From Denticeps clupeoides (Eukaryota > Chordata > Actinopteri > Clupeiformes > Denticipitidae), in NCBI RefSeq assembly GCF_900700375.1, contig NW_021629794.1, positions 1 to 64,000 of the forward strand: DNA of 64,000 bases. Direction: 5' to 3'. This document shows positions 11,641-22,525 of this stretch, piece by piece; positions within the stretch are counted from its first letter, which is position 1; every line of letters starts with the position of its first letter. The notes under the pieces are model-generated. The model ran no database searches. It saw nothing but the letters and a program-made list of their open reading frames with translations, and had not been told where the DNA came from. Both the position numbers and the translations under genes were made by a program.

Positions 11641-12850
11641 GAGAGGTTCTCGTCTAGATGAACACCGAGGAACTTTGTGTTCCGGAACGATCTCCACACA
11701 AGATTCCGTCGACGTTCAGTGGAGAGTTGTCTCTCTACGTTTTGTCCAAAATTGATTGTTGACCTTGCACCAGTCCATCAGTTGTTTGCACCTCCTCCGC
11801 TTGCTGAGATGATCACATGACTACATTCTACCAGCAGTAGAAACATCATCACTACTACTGATAAGAGGTCTCGCTACCAGCCAGGTAGACTGTGGTCATT
11901 TCAGGTTTCACGTCGCTACGCAGCTCCTCACTAATCATCACTATGTGTGTCGTGTTATGGACTTTACAATCATCTTCAGTCCAGCAGGTCAACACAGACA
12001 AACCCAGATCACTTCTCACAACTGATGGTTCATCTTTGGTCTTTCAGTTATGAAGCCTGTTACCAGTAGGGGCTTTCTGCTTCATAGCAGCATGGATTAT
12101 CTCGTACAGGAATCTGGATTCTACTTCCATTACTTTTTTTGGGAGCCTACTTCCGAGTATAAAGTTTACTCTTGTGGTCTGTGGGCTCTTTCTCTTCTTC
12201 TATCCCAGCTTCTGGGGGCTTTTCTCTCTACCCCGTTTCTCCTGGGCCAAGAGGCTTCTGCCTCTGAAGCCTGGTTTCCCCTGGCCTTTTCTCTCTTCCT
12301 CTATCCCTTTTTATTCTCTTTTTTCTTTAACACTGGTACCATTTTTACCTACAATCTTTACATGTAACTGCGACAATAAACTACCTGGTGCTAATCAACT
12401 TGAGACTCGTCATTTCCTTTTCATGTTCTGTTGTGTCTGATATGCGACCAATATGTTCCGAGACCAGCTCATCCTACAGGAGACCTGAATAAAGATAATA
12501 AAGCAGCGCTTGACTTACTGGTTGGTGGATCATCATTTACTGCGCTTTTTCTCTTGACTTCGATGTACAAAGGATCCGCAGCTAGAACGAAGAGAAAAGT
12601 AGAATTTCATTCATGACATCATGGGGCCGGCTCTCTGCTGGGGCAAGACGGAGCAGCGCCCCCTTAAAACAAACCTCCTGTCCCCTTAAATCAAAGTTGA
12701 TAAAGAAATAAAACATTACCCACAAACTGAAGTATGGACAAGATTTACTAAAGTAGGATAAATAATCGACTGGAAAGGGCACGTATTAGATGATGGGATT
12801 CGCCTCTTGTTGGCTCCTCCCCTCCCTCCAACTAAACATCCATTCACTGT
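11640..12850. other. Intergenic stretch, nothing identified
   Basis: No gene is recognised. Around 12.05-12.45 kb there is a pyrimidine-rich stretch followed by GACAATAAACTACC, an arrangement that could be an LTR end, but no matching second end or target-site repeat was found. Confidence 0.4.
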
Positions 12851-12854
12851 AAGT

Positions 12855-13078
12855 GAAGGTGACGTGATTGTCATTGTGGAAACACTGCAGCACAGCACAC
12901 GGTGACATCGGTGAAACGTGTCCTCTGTATGTAAAACCGTCCACCCTTGGTGAGCAGTGGGCACCAATGACAGGCGCCCGGGCAGTAGCGTGTGGGGACG
13001 GTACCGAGATCAAGGGGGATTCAGAACCGACAACCTTCCGAGGCCGCTTCATTTACCGATGGGCCACCACTGCACCAA
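12855..13078 (-). mobile_element. SINE family B, minus orientation
   Basis: The tail side (GACGTGATTGTCATTGTG) is at the left. The body CACACGGTG...GAGCAGTGGGCACC..GGCGCCCGG and the reverse complement of the tRNA-like head (CCGACAACCTTCC...GGCCACCACTG) follow. It is diverged from the other copies. Confidence 0.78.
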
Positions 13079-13555
13079 ATGCAATGAATCTGATTGGGGT
13101 CGAGCTCGCACAGTAAATGATCAGCAAACACGAACTTCTGGTCTGGTAGTACGTATCCGTTATGGTTCGCTGCTCTGCTTGTAAATTTGTCTCGGTGAAT
13201 TGGAAAGAATTGTAAATGCGAGTTTATTTTTTCATGTCAGTCCTTAGTACAAGCAAGAAAGACGTTGTTTTAATAAATCGTCGTCAAAATCATAGCGACT
13301 CATTAGTACCAACAAGCAAAAAATGAATATCTATGCTTGTTCAGTGGGGCAGAGAGGTGTTTTCCTTCTTGATCCAATGAGCACCAGCTGACTGGAGGAC
13401 CCAGAACAGAGCCCCACCCCCTTTATATAAGGTCAGGTTGTGCATATATCCCCTGTTCCCCGAGGGAGAGGAACGAGGTACAACACGAGAAGTATGGCTA
13501 GGGATGCTCATTTCGATTCATTTTCCCAAGCGATAACCGCTGTTCGTTATCCAGT

Positions 13556-13725
13556 GCTCGGTAGTAGCCAGAACCAGAAGACCCAGGTTCAAACCCCCAC
13601 TTACTACCATCGTGTCCCTGAGCAAGACACTTAACCCTGAGTGTCTCCAGGGGGAGGACTGTCCCTGTAACTACTGATTGTACGTCGCTCTGGATAAGGA
13701 CGTCCGGTAAATGCTGAAAAAGGCA
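13556..13725 (+). mobile_element. SINE family A inserted in the hAT element
   Basis: AACCAGAAGACCCAGG, box B-like GGTTCAAACCCC, CATCGTGTCCCTGAGCAAGACAC, and tail GTCGCTCTGGATAAGG...GGTAAATG. The first part of the head is degraded. Confidence 0.8.
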
Positions 13726-14412
13726 AATGAATATAAATAAAAAGAATAAAAGAAATGTTTTATTTAAATAACTAATTAAGATGAAAAGAAGAAAACACGC
13801 TGAAAACCCCTTTGAGGGTTTGAAGGTCAGACATGGGCTCAGCTGTGTGTTAGTAAAACAGCTGAATTAACTGGCCATGTACTGGCTAGTTATTGTTATA
13901 TAGCTTCCGTCCAGCAGCCAGTCGTAAGGCCCACAAACTTTGTGCAACTGAGTCGTGTTTTAAGCTTCAATTCTACGGGTAATAGCAGGTCTTGCTGGGA
14001 TATCGTAATTAGGCTCAATATAGCTCAGCAGCTCTCGAAAACCTTCACCACGGACGAGGCTGATGGCCATAATGTCCTGAACTCATCATTGTGCAGATTC
14101 TCCTCAGTTTTCTCTTTGGATCGGCGTGCATCACATCTTCTCCCCGGTGCTTGTCCTCCTTCATTGCACAATGCTTGTGGATGTTTGCTTCGCAAGTGAT
14201 AGTGCATCGTACTTTTCAAGTGACTTCGTCTGCCTTTCTGTCCAAATGGTCCCACACAGTACTTCATTTCGCTCGCTTCATCTTGCTTGCCCGCAAAATA
14301 TGTCTGAAGGCACGTGTGGTTGGACGTGATAACGTCCCATGAGTTAACAAATAGCGTATGTGTAGCATATTTATGCCACAAAACTTCTTACTACTACTAC
14401 TAATAGTGATAG

Positions 14413-14460
14413 TAGTAGGTGGTAGTACACTCTCGCCTATGAACCAGAAGACCCAGGTTG
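14413..14460 (+). mobile_element. SINE family A head fragment
   Basis: Only the tRNA-like head is present (GTGGTAGTACACTCTCGCCTATGAACCAGAAGACCCAGG, written here in pieces: GTGGTAGTACAC, CGCCTATGAACCAG, AAGACCCAGGTT). It lies inside the hAT element and is copied again at about 21543-21590 in unit 2. Confidence 0.6.
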
Positions 14461-15424
14461 TAATCAAATAAATAAATTATATATATGTATATAAAAACAT
14501 TTTAAACCATTTACATGATAGCAATAATCAGTTAAAACGGTCAATATTAGCATCCCTAAGCATGGTATAACCATGTCTCTGCATGCCCCGCTGAAGACAC
14601 CTTTAAACACGCCTACAGGCAGGAGATATGGCAACTGCCCTAAGATCCATTAACTCAATGGGCTCAAATGGAGCCTCACACAAAGCATCCAGAACCACTG
14701 TTAGGTCCCAGGGAGGAACTGACCGCCTTCAGCCATTGGACACCATTCAGAAACCATATGGCGAAGGGGGTCTGTGAAGATTCTCAGTCATCCGGGTGAA
14801 ATTGTCTAAAAAGTTGAGTCGTGGCAACTGGACTTTCTTTCTTTAAGGTAGATACGTTTCATTCTGCATCCACGGAACTTTGGCAATCTGAGGGAAGTTA
14901 CCAAGGTGACAGTGCGCCCTGCTTGACCCTCTCCAGCGTTGGTGAGATCAACATTTGGCCATATTTGAGCTAGAGCATTCACGCTGTGTTCAGATGATGT
15001 GGAATGTGATGGTCGCTCCAGAACTGGAGAACATGCACCAGCATCGCCCCCCATGTCGAGCTGTCGGTCTGAAGTAATATGTGACAGACCCACTGATGAG
15101 GAATAATTTATTTGATTTTTTGCTGTTTTATTCTTCCCTTTTCCCAGTGAGGAGTTGCCACCTCATCGTGGTTGTGTGCCACAATGACCCTAAGAGCAAA
15201 ACCAGAAGCTTAGCCTTCATAGTGGACGCCCAAGTTGGACAGGTCTTAGGGTAGAGGCCCGACAAAGTCCAGTAACAAGCCAGTTACATGACAAAAGCAG
15301 TTATCCAGAGCACCTCACCCCACCCCGGTCCCACCTGTCGCCATGATGTGACCCCCTCTTATATTGCCTGTCTAGAACCGCCCCTGACCTGTGACCCTGA
15401 GCTCTAAGAAAGTCTGCATGCTAC

Positions 15425-16978
15425 CTGATCTGGAGATCTTCTCTACTTGCCACTGGCTGAAATCATCAAGTTTCGCCTTCAGTGCAGAGACAGAGTCCTC
15501 TACAGCCTGAAAGGAGAAGCTGCGGTTGACAGTGATGTTGGGTACGTCTGAAGATCCAGGAGGGACACAGAGGGACGGGAAACTCTACAGAGAGACACAG
15601 ACAAGAGACAGAAATGGAGAGAGACTTTAAACATACTTTACTGTGGAGAAGTGAAAATCAGTTTGTGAGGGACGCCCTGTTCTGTAGATGATCAGAGAGC
15701 AGTGATGTTACCTCAAGGAAATGGATGTGATCTTCTGTGTGTGAAAGCTGCTCCAGCTCAGCGTCTCTCCTCCTCAGATCAACGATCTCCTGCTCCAGTC
15801 GCTCCAGGTGTCCTTCAGCACGACTCAGTTCAGCCTTCTCCTGATCTCTGATCAGCTCACACACCTCAGAGCATCTCTTCTCAATGGAACAGATCATCTG
15901 AGTAAAGATCTTCTCACTGTCCTCCACTGCTGCCTTTGCAGAGTGCTGTTAGGAGACACAGAGAGAGGACAGGGTCCATTTGAAGCAGCAGACCCTCACT
16001 CAGCTACTACTGGGACCCCAGACAGCAGCCTGGTCCCCAACAGTGTGGTGTATCAGTGGGACTGGAAAGTGTCCCAACACTGGGCTCCTCACTGGCTGAC
16101 TGGAGGAGAGACCAGACCGAGTCCTGAAATGTCTCTTCTCCTCCCCTCACTTCTCACCTTGAGAGTCTCCACAGCCTTTCTCAGCTCCTGCAGCTCCTTC
16201 TCTCTCTCCTGGAGTCTCCGCTGGGATCTTCTCTGGGTCTCAACCAACTGCCTCTGCAGTCAAAAATGACGACCCGAAATTTCTATTCAGGGATCTATAA
16301 GATGTGTGAGAATCTGAAGGTGATGTTACTTTCAGACCTAAACATCTCACACTCACTCGTAATAAGAAGGTGTGGAATGAGCTGATGACTCTTCCACTGG
16401 TTTCAAGTTCTTACCTGCTTCTCAGTCCTTTCTGCTGCAGCTGAGACGGTATCGTGGTTTTTGTGTTTATCCGTCATACACAGATAACAGATGAACGTCT
16501 GATCAGTACGACAAAATATCTCAAAGACTTTGTTGTGCTTAAAGCAGATCTTCTCCTGCAGTGGTCCAGTAGCATCCATCACTGTGTGTTTTCCTCCTGG
16601 ATTTGCTTCATTATGAACTTTGAAGTGAGTGTCACAGTAGGAGACCAGACACACCAGACAGGACTTGACAGCTTTGACTTTTCTCCCAGTGCAGACGTCA
16701 CACTCCACATCTCCAGGTCCAGCGTAACGTCTCGTCTTCCTCACCTTCTCCACCAGATCAGCAATAACGTTGTTCTTGTGTAGATCAGGTCTTGGTCTGA
16801 AGGTACGTCTGCACTGTGGACAGCTGTAGACGCCATTCTGATCTTCTTCATCCCAGCAGCCCTTAATGCAGCTCAGACAGTAACTGTGTCCACAGTGAAG
16901 AGTCACCGGATCCTTCAGGAGATCCAGACAGACTGAACACGTGAACAGATCCTGATCTTCTGAAAATCCTTCAGCCAT
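15425..16978 (-). CDS. finTRIM (ftr) E3 ligase-type gene, copy 1, lacking an intact B30.2
   Basis: Four exons on the minus strand: 16978-16415 (564 nt), 16253-16158 (96), 15945-15712 (234) and 15584-15425 (160). All have GT-AG borders and the first three keep phase 0. The protein of about 351 residues starts with a C3HC4 RING (Cys14, 17, 29, His31, Cys34, 37, 53, 56), then two B-boxes at about 93-134 and 144-180. A coiled coil follows, made of the 96 and 234 nt exons typical of TRIM genes, then the fish-specific CVPPG...ITVNRSFSF extension. TRIM proteins of this class act as ubiquitin ligases; finTRIMs are a fish expansion linked to antiviral responses. No intact PRY-SPRY exon follows; only the decayed one at 10.3-10.8 kb could belong to it. 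The start codon faces ST6GAL copy A, divergently, 1.9 kb away. Confidence 0.85.
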
Positions 16979-17530
16979 CTTCTTGCTTTAAACCCACCGA
17001 GCAGAGAGCGATAAGTTCCGTTTCACTTTAGTTTCTCTAGATCTGTGGTTCTTCCTGCTTCTGAGTGAGCGTAGATGTTCCTACAGCCACAAGGGGGCGT
17101 AAACCCTCCCATATTCTGGGTGGATCCACATTACATTAAACGTGACTTTCATATTTAATCCACAACACGGTCATGGGTGCTTTAGTCCATCTTATTACAC
17201 ATTATTCTTCAACTGTGATGTTCCATTTATGACTTTTTACACAATAAAAAACGGAACTGCTGCAGTTGTTCTTGCAGAATATGAAACGTGGGCTGTCTGG
17301 GAGTGACACCAGAAGAACGTGTTTATTAATGCTTTGCACAACCTTCATCAGCAGATTTCTTGTTCAGCACTTGTTTCCTGGTGAAAGGTTCAACATCTCC
17401 AACTTTTCTCCAACTGTTCTTCAAACCATTCCATGCTGTGTGGCAACCCGGCCACACTCTCCATCTTCTGCTCACTAGTTACAGATGTTTTAGATGTTCA
17501 AACTGTATGCACTGCACATGGGATCCACTG
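16979..17530. other. Sequence upstream of finTRIM copy 1
   Basis: This is the presumed promoter side of the minus-strand finTRIM gene. I see no exon or transposon in it. It is repeated nearly unchanged at 24079-24630. Confidence 0.5.
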
Positions 17531-17534
17531 GAGC

Positions 17535-17745
17535 AGCAGGCAAGGAGATGCAATCGGGAGGTTGCCGGTTCAAATCCCGACCCGCCAAGGTGCCACTGAG
17601 GTGCCACTGAGGTCCCCTTGATGAAGGTCTCGTGCCCACACACTGCTCCCTGGGCGCCTGTCATGACGGTTAAATACAGAGGACACCGTGTGACTGTGTG
17701 CTGCGCTGCAGTGTTTCACAATGACAATCACGTCACTTGAATTTT
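17535..17745 (+). mobile_element. SINE family B in duplication unit 1
   Basis: GGTTGCCGGTTCAAATCCCG box B region, GCCAAGGTGCCACTGAGG twice in part, CTGTCATGACGGTTAAATACAG, and tail CAATGACAATCACGTCACTT. A second copy with the same small internal duplication lies in unit 2, so the insertion is older than the duplication. Confidence 0.85.
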
Positions 17746-17939
17746 ATTTACTATGTGATACGATCTACACACAACCAATCACACACAGACTATGTAGAGC
17801 AAACCAACAGAGTTCATAAATCCAAACTCACACAAACGCACACAGCTAAATACCCTTCTCTCTCCTCCACAACACCACACCATTCCTTCATCCTCCACGA
17901 TCTTCACTATCTCCTCCCATCCAACCTAAAAAGGTAAAG

Positions 17940-17978
<39 letters not shown>
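17940..17978. repeat. CA then GA microsatellite
   Basis: (CA)n followed directly by (GA)n. The copy in unit 2 (25040-25081) is two bases longer, as expected for slippage after duplication. Confidence 0.9.
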
Positions 17979-18063
17979 CACCTGCAAGCAACACGTCAAT
18001 ACCGCCCTTAGTGTCCAGGGACGTAACCAGTGGAAATGAAATGACTATTAAATAATGACGACA

Positions 18064-18583
18064 TGTTGGAAAATGTATATAAGTTATCATGCTATTAACC
18101 TTTACTACCTTTTTGACATATATATCCCACATGTACTAAACTCTATTAATCCTTTTGACATATATATATATCTCGCATGCATTAAACTATATTAATCTTT
18201 TTAATATGCGCACTACATTGAATCATTAGTCTCTTCAGAAAACTGGTGGGCTAAAGGCTGTTTGCAGAACAGAATGACCGCGACTTGATAAGAGGAGGCC
18301 TGCAGCCGCGGAGAAGCAAGAAAAACAAGAAGACCTTGGCGATGGAGCGTCTACCAAAGAGACAAACCTACATGCAAATTATAAGCTTATTTGGTGTGAT
18401 CCTGTGATGAATGTACCGCCCTATTATTGAATAAAAAGAGAGGAAGCGGAAGAGACGGCAGAGCTTTTTGGAGGCTGCTGTATTGGTCGTCTCTGATCGC
18501 TCTCCTTGCAAGTAAAAGAGCTCAACTTCTTCGTGTCATTCTTCTCTGGTTTATAAGTGTTGGAACGGCGTACAACTCTAACA
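18064..18583 (+). mobile_element. Solo LTR of an endogenous retrovirus-like element
   Basis: A 520 bp segment begins TGTTGGAA and ends CTCTAACA, with the TG...CA ends usual for LTRs. It is flanked on both sides by the five-base direct repeat CGACA (18059-18063 and 18584-18588). It contains an AATAAAA motif in its second half. No internal retroviral region is present, so it is a solo LTR left by recombination. It lies 333 bp upstream of the ST6GAL copy A start codon. It predates the 7.1 kb duplication, because unit 2 carries it at the matching place. The family is not identified. Confidence 0.8.
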
Positions 18584-18915
18584 CGACAATATAGTCGTAC
18601 TAAGTGTTTTTTTTAACTATTCAAAAATACGAATTCAGATATAATCCTGATTTCGTTTGTTTTAGGAATATGGGGTTTTTATGCTAGAGAATAAAAGCAT
18701 TTCCTCATTTAAAAAAAACAAAACAAAAAAAAAACATTTTCCTAATAGCATATTTACACATTTATCTCCAAAAAGAACTGAATCTATTTCTTGAAATGAG
18801 AGACACATCCAGCTTCTGAAAACGAGCTTGTTAAACATTTACTTAAGGAACTTCCTTATTGGCACTGTCCGTTTGACAGGACAGACGCCTCAAGTTCTCC
18901 AGCGGTTCTCCAGCG

Positions 18916-21325
18916 ATGCTTCCATTCGTAAAGTTGTTCATCTGCGCCCTCTTCATATCTGTCACGGTGACCATTGTTTTCTACAGAGCTCACATCACTG
19001 CAAGGATCTACGTTGCTATGTCACAAAGTGGACTCTACAGACACTCTACAGACCAGCCGGTGGCCTGTCCTCCCAGGACCGGGAACGTCTCAGGGGACGT
19101 CAGAGGGAAGCCGTCCGGCTACTTTGGCGTGAGACGGATGGTGGAAGGTCGCAGTGAGAATCGGACTCGGAAGGAGATCATGTGTGCGCTGAAGAAGCAG
19201 GTCCCTCTCAGCGTCATGAAGCTGGGAGATGGGCCGTTTTCAGGGGACGAGTGGGAGAGGAGCTTTCCTTCAAAAAGCCTGGAAGAAACCCTGGGTCCTC
19301 TGAGGAGCTGCGCTGTGGTCACGTCTGCAGGAGCTTTACTCAACTCGGGACTGGGACCGGAGATTGGTAAGCACCATGGTGCAGGTTCCAAAATACAGAA
19401 TATTCAAATCTGTTACGAAGGAGGTGAACAGGCATGAAACTGTTAATTATGACTGTAATTTAGGAGTATTTATGAATTGGTAAAGTTTAACCCCTTTCAA
19501 CCTGTGTGAATGTGTGTTTGAAGCACCCAGTTTTTCTGTCGGCCAGGTCCACCAGGTCCACGGTGGTTCCAGCTTGTTTACCCGGTGAACAGATCACTTT
19601 GATATTAACATGATCGTTAGAGCCATTCAAAATAAATCCTTTTTTTTTTACCTTTCTTACATACGTGTTGCATGAACACTTGCGCTTGGCCTTGCCTGCC
19701 ATGCAGGGAGCACAGGAGCGGCAACCAGTCAATGTTTTTCACCAGGCGATTAACCTGTGTTCAACCAGTGCCGGGTTTATCAGGCCTGCCATTGGTCCGT
19801 GGTCAGTTTGGCTGCGTACAACGTCACCCCATTCACCATGTTCGTCTCATCACTCACTCGGACATCCTCCGGGACTTGCGGGAAATAAGTCATTAAAAAC
19901 AGTCGCTGGGCTGCCGTAGTGAGGAGGTAGAACATGGCTGCAGCAGGTGAGAGTTTTTATAACGGAGGCCGTAAACAATTCTGCACACTGGGATCTGGGA
20001 GGTCAAACAAAGGCCAACGCTGCAGAGTGGATAGAAAGGGTGTGGCTAGACGTGGACTATGGATTGTTGGGACTACCAACTGTTATTTGAGTTCCTGTCC
20101 TCTTTCAGACTCCCACGACGCCGTAATCCGGTTTAATTCTGCAACAACTACTGGCTACAGCCAGGATGTAGGGAATAAAACTACAATCCGTCTGGTCAAC
20201 TCCAAGGTAGAACGTTTAGAACCATGAACATTCTGTCCTGACCTTTAATTGGCCAACGTTGCCTGACGTCTTGCTGATGTTGTGTTATTGCACCAAGTTA
20301 GTGGTTCTGCAGTGGAACAAGTTCTTCAGATCTCCTGATTACAAGACGGGGACTCTGATCGTCTGGGATCCAGCTCCTTACTCGAAGAACCTGACACAAG
20401 TAAGTCCCCGTCAGATCTTTACAGAGAAACGAAAGGAACTTCACCACATATAGTTCTTCATTTTTCTTCCCCCTAGTGGTATAAGAAACCAGATTTTAAA
20501 TTCTTCAAGCTCTACCAGCAGTATCGTAAACTGTTCCCAGAACAGCCCTTCTACATCCTGGGTCCAGCCTTCCACTGGAACCTCTGGGATGTGATTCAGG
20601 ACAATTCCGTCCCCAATATTGTACCGAATCCTCCATCCACCGGCATGCAAGGTGAGTAAAACCTGCAGAGTCCCAGGTTCGAACCCCACTCAGTACCATC
20701 ATGTCCCTGAGCAGGACACGGAACCCTGAGTGTCCCCAGGGGGGGACTGTCCCTGTAACTACTGCCTGTGAGTCGCTTTGGATAAGGGCGGCTGATGTAA
20801 AAGTGCCGTAACGACTCATTGTATTACATGTATTCACTGTATAAAGAAAACTTCAATATTTAAGGCATTTTTGAAGTTCCCTCAACTTCAGTTCAGTGCC
20901 TCAACTACATGAGGTTTTTAATTTTGTTGCAGTGCGGTAGATGTACAATTACATTGGCTTCTTCTTCAGTAGATGATTCTGTCTCTTGGCTTTAGGCTCC
21001 TTTTTGACTATTTAATGGCATAATGGCCCTAGTCCTGCTTTATATTATAATAACATGTTGCTTTGTAGGCATTGCTGTGATGATGAACCTCTGTGAGAAG
21101 GTCAGCGTGTACGAGTTCCTGCCGTCGCACAGGAGGACCAGCCTCTGCCACTACTACGAGAAGCACCACAGCTGGAGCTGTACTGTAGGAAGCTACCATC
21201 CCATGAAGTTCGAAAAGCTGCTAATCGGCCGTATTAATCAGGGAAGCGATGAGGACATTGCAGCTCTGGGGAAAGTGACGTTAAATGGACTTTCGCAGGA
21301 GAAGTGTCCTGAGAAATGTCCCTAA
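18916..21325 (+). CDS. ST6GAL-type beta-galactoside alpha-2,6-sialyltransferase, copy A
   Basis: Five exons, 18916-19366, 20109-20206, 20298-20399, 20477-20651 and 21069-21325, give 360 codons plus stop with GT-AG borders. The enzyme class transfers sialic acid to terminal galactose of Golgi glycans. Type II layout: a 3-residue tail, anchor at about 4-23, and a short stem with N-glycosylation sequons at Asn57 and Asn82. The sialyl motif L runs from Cys132 to about residue 178 across exons 1-2, motif S is near 268-292, motif III is HYYE 303-306, and the VS pair is His319/Glu324. Motif L is closer to ST6GAL2 as I recall it, while the end ([14 protein letters not shown]) is closer to ST6GAL1, so I do not assign a subfamily. 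It is shorter than ST6GAL1 (about 406 aa) because the stem is short. ATTAAA at 21372 may be the poly(A) signal. Confidence 0.9.
20671..20830 (+). mobile_element. SINE family A fragment in ST6GAL copy A intron 4
   Basis: TCCCAGGTTCGAACCCCAC, CCTGAGCAGGACACGGAACC and GTCGCTTTGGATAAGGGCGG mark a head-less family A copy. The same insertion is present in copy C (33057-33212) but deleted in copy B. Confidence 0.8.
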
Positions 21326-21412
21326 AGTTCTAGTCCTGTCCAGAGTCATTCACTCTGATTTATTACGGATCATTAAAAGTTTCCACTACAATACTGATCA
21401 ACCTTGAACCCC

Positions 21413-21688
21413 TTGCTTGCCCGCAAAATATGTCTGAAGGCACGTGTGGTTGGATGTGATAACGTCCCATGAGTTAACAAATAGCGTATGTGTAGCATAT
21501 TTATGCCACAAAACTTCATACTACTACTACTAATAGTGATAGTAGTAGGTGGTAGTACACTCTCGCCTATGAACCAGAAGACCCAGGTTGTAATCAAATA
21601 AATAAATTATATATATGTATATAAAAACATTTTAAACCATTTACATGATAGCAATAATCGGTTAAAACGGTCAATATTAGCATCCCTA
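21413..21688 (-). mobile_element. Right-end fragment of the hAT element, carried by the duplication
   Basis: Only the right part of the hAT element of 13499-14558 is here, ending with the inverted repeat ATTAGCATCCCTA. Its left end is absent because the duplication started inside the element. Confidence 0.8.
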
Positions 21689-22525
21689 AGCATGGTATAA
21701 CCATGTCTCTGCATGCCCCGCTGAAGACACCTTTAAACACGCCTACAGGCAGGAGATATGGCAACTGCCCTAAGATCCATTAACTCAATGGGCTCAAATG
21801 GAGCCTCACACAAAGCATCCAGAACCACTTCAGCCATTGGACACCATTCAGAAACCATATGGCGAAGGGGGTCTGTGAAGATTCTCAGTCATCCGGGTGA
21901 AATTGTCTAAAAAGTTGAGTCGTGGCAACTGGACTTTCTTTCTTTAAGGTAGATACGTTTCATTCTGCATCCACGGAACTTTGGCAATCTGAGGGAAGTT
22001 ACCAAGGTGACAGTGCGCCCTGCTTGACCCTCTCCAGCATTGGTGAGATCAACATTTGGCCATATTTGAGCTAGAGCGTTCACGCTGTGTTCAGATGATG
22101 TGGAATGTGATGGTCGCTCCAGAACTGGAGAACATGCACCAGCATCGCCCCCCATGTCGAGCTGTCGGTCTGAAGTAATATGTGACAGACCCACTGATGA
22201 GGAATAATTTATTAGATTTTTTGCTGTTTTATTCTTCCCTTTTCCCAGTGAGGAGTTGCCACCTCATCGTGGTTGTGTGCCACAATGACCCTAAGAGCAA
22301 AACCAGAAGCTTAGCCTTCATAGTGGACGCCCAAGTTGGACAGGTCTTAGGGTAGAGGCCCGACAAAGTCCAGTAACAAGCCAGTTACATGACAAAAGCA
22401 GTTATCCAGAGCACCTCACCCCACCCCGGTCCCACCTGTCGCCATGATGTGACCCCCTCTTATATTGCCTGTCTAGAACCGCCCCTGACCTGTGACCCTG
22501 AGCTCTAAGAAAGTCTGCATGCTAC

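Larger units (their letters stand above)
13499..14558 (-). mobile_element. Decayed hAT-type DNA transposon with BED-finger remnant
   Basis: The ends are inverted repeats, TAGGGATGCTCAT at the left and the complement of ATTAGCATCCCTA at the right. They are flanked by AGTATGGC and AGCATGGT, which match at 6 of 8 positions, as expected for an aged 8 bp target-site duplication. Inside, the minus strand reads WHKYATH..., then SHLKSTMHYHLRSKHP, which looks like the His-His half of a BED zinc finger as found at the N-terminus of hAT transposases. The rest of the transposase is missing. A family A SINE sits inside. The breakpoint of the 7.1 kb tandem duplication lies within this element at 14283. Confidence 0.7.
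14283..21412 (+). repeat. Tandem duplication unit 1 (7130 bp)
   Basis: Everything from TTGCTTGCCCGC here is repeated in the same orientation from 21413, with only scattered substitutions and a few small deletions. The unit holds the right part of a hAT element, a minus-strand finTRIM gene piece, a family B SINE, a solo LTR and ST6GAL copy A. The junction of the units at 21411-21413 joins ...TTGAACCC to CTTGCTTGCC with one base of overlap, so it is not a recombination between long repeats. Confidence 0.93.

Noticed and set aside
12050-12450. Possible second LTR with AATAAA
   Set aside because: Pyrimidine-rich and ends near AATAAA, but no matching partner, no TG...CA ends and no target repeat were found.
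14806-15093. 95-codon minus-strand frame repeated in both duplication units
   Set aside because: Its conservation only reflects the recent duplication; neighbouring words look like an interspersed repeat and there is no family match or splice context linking it to the finTRIM gene.
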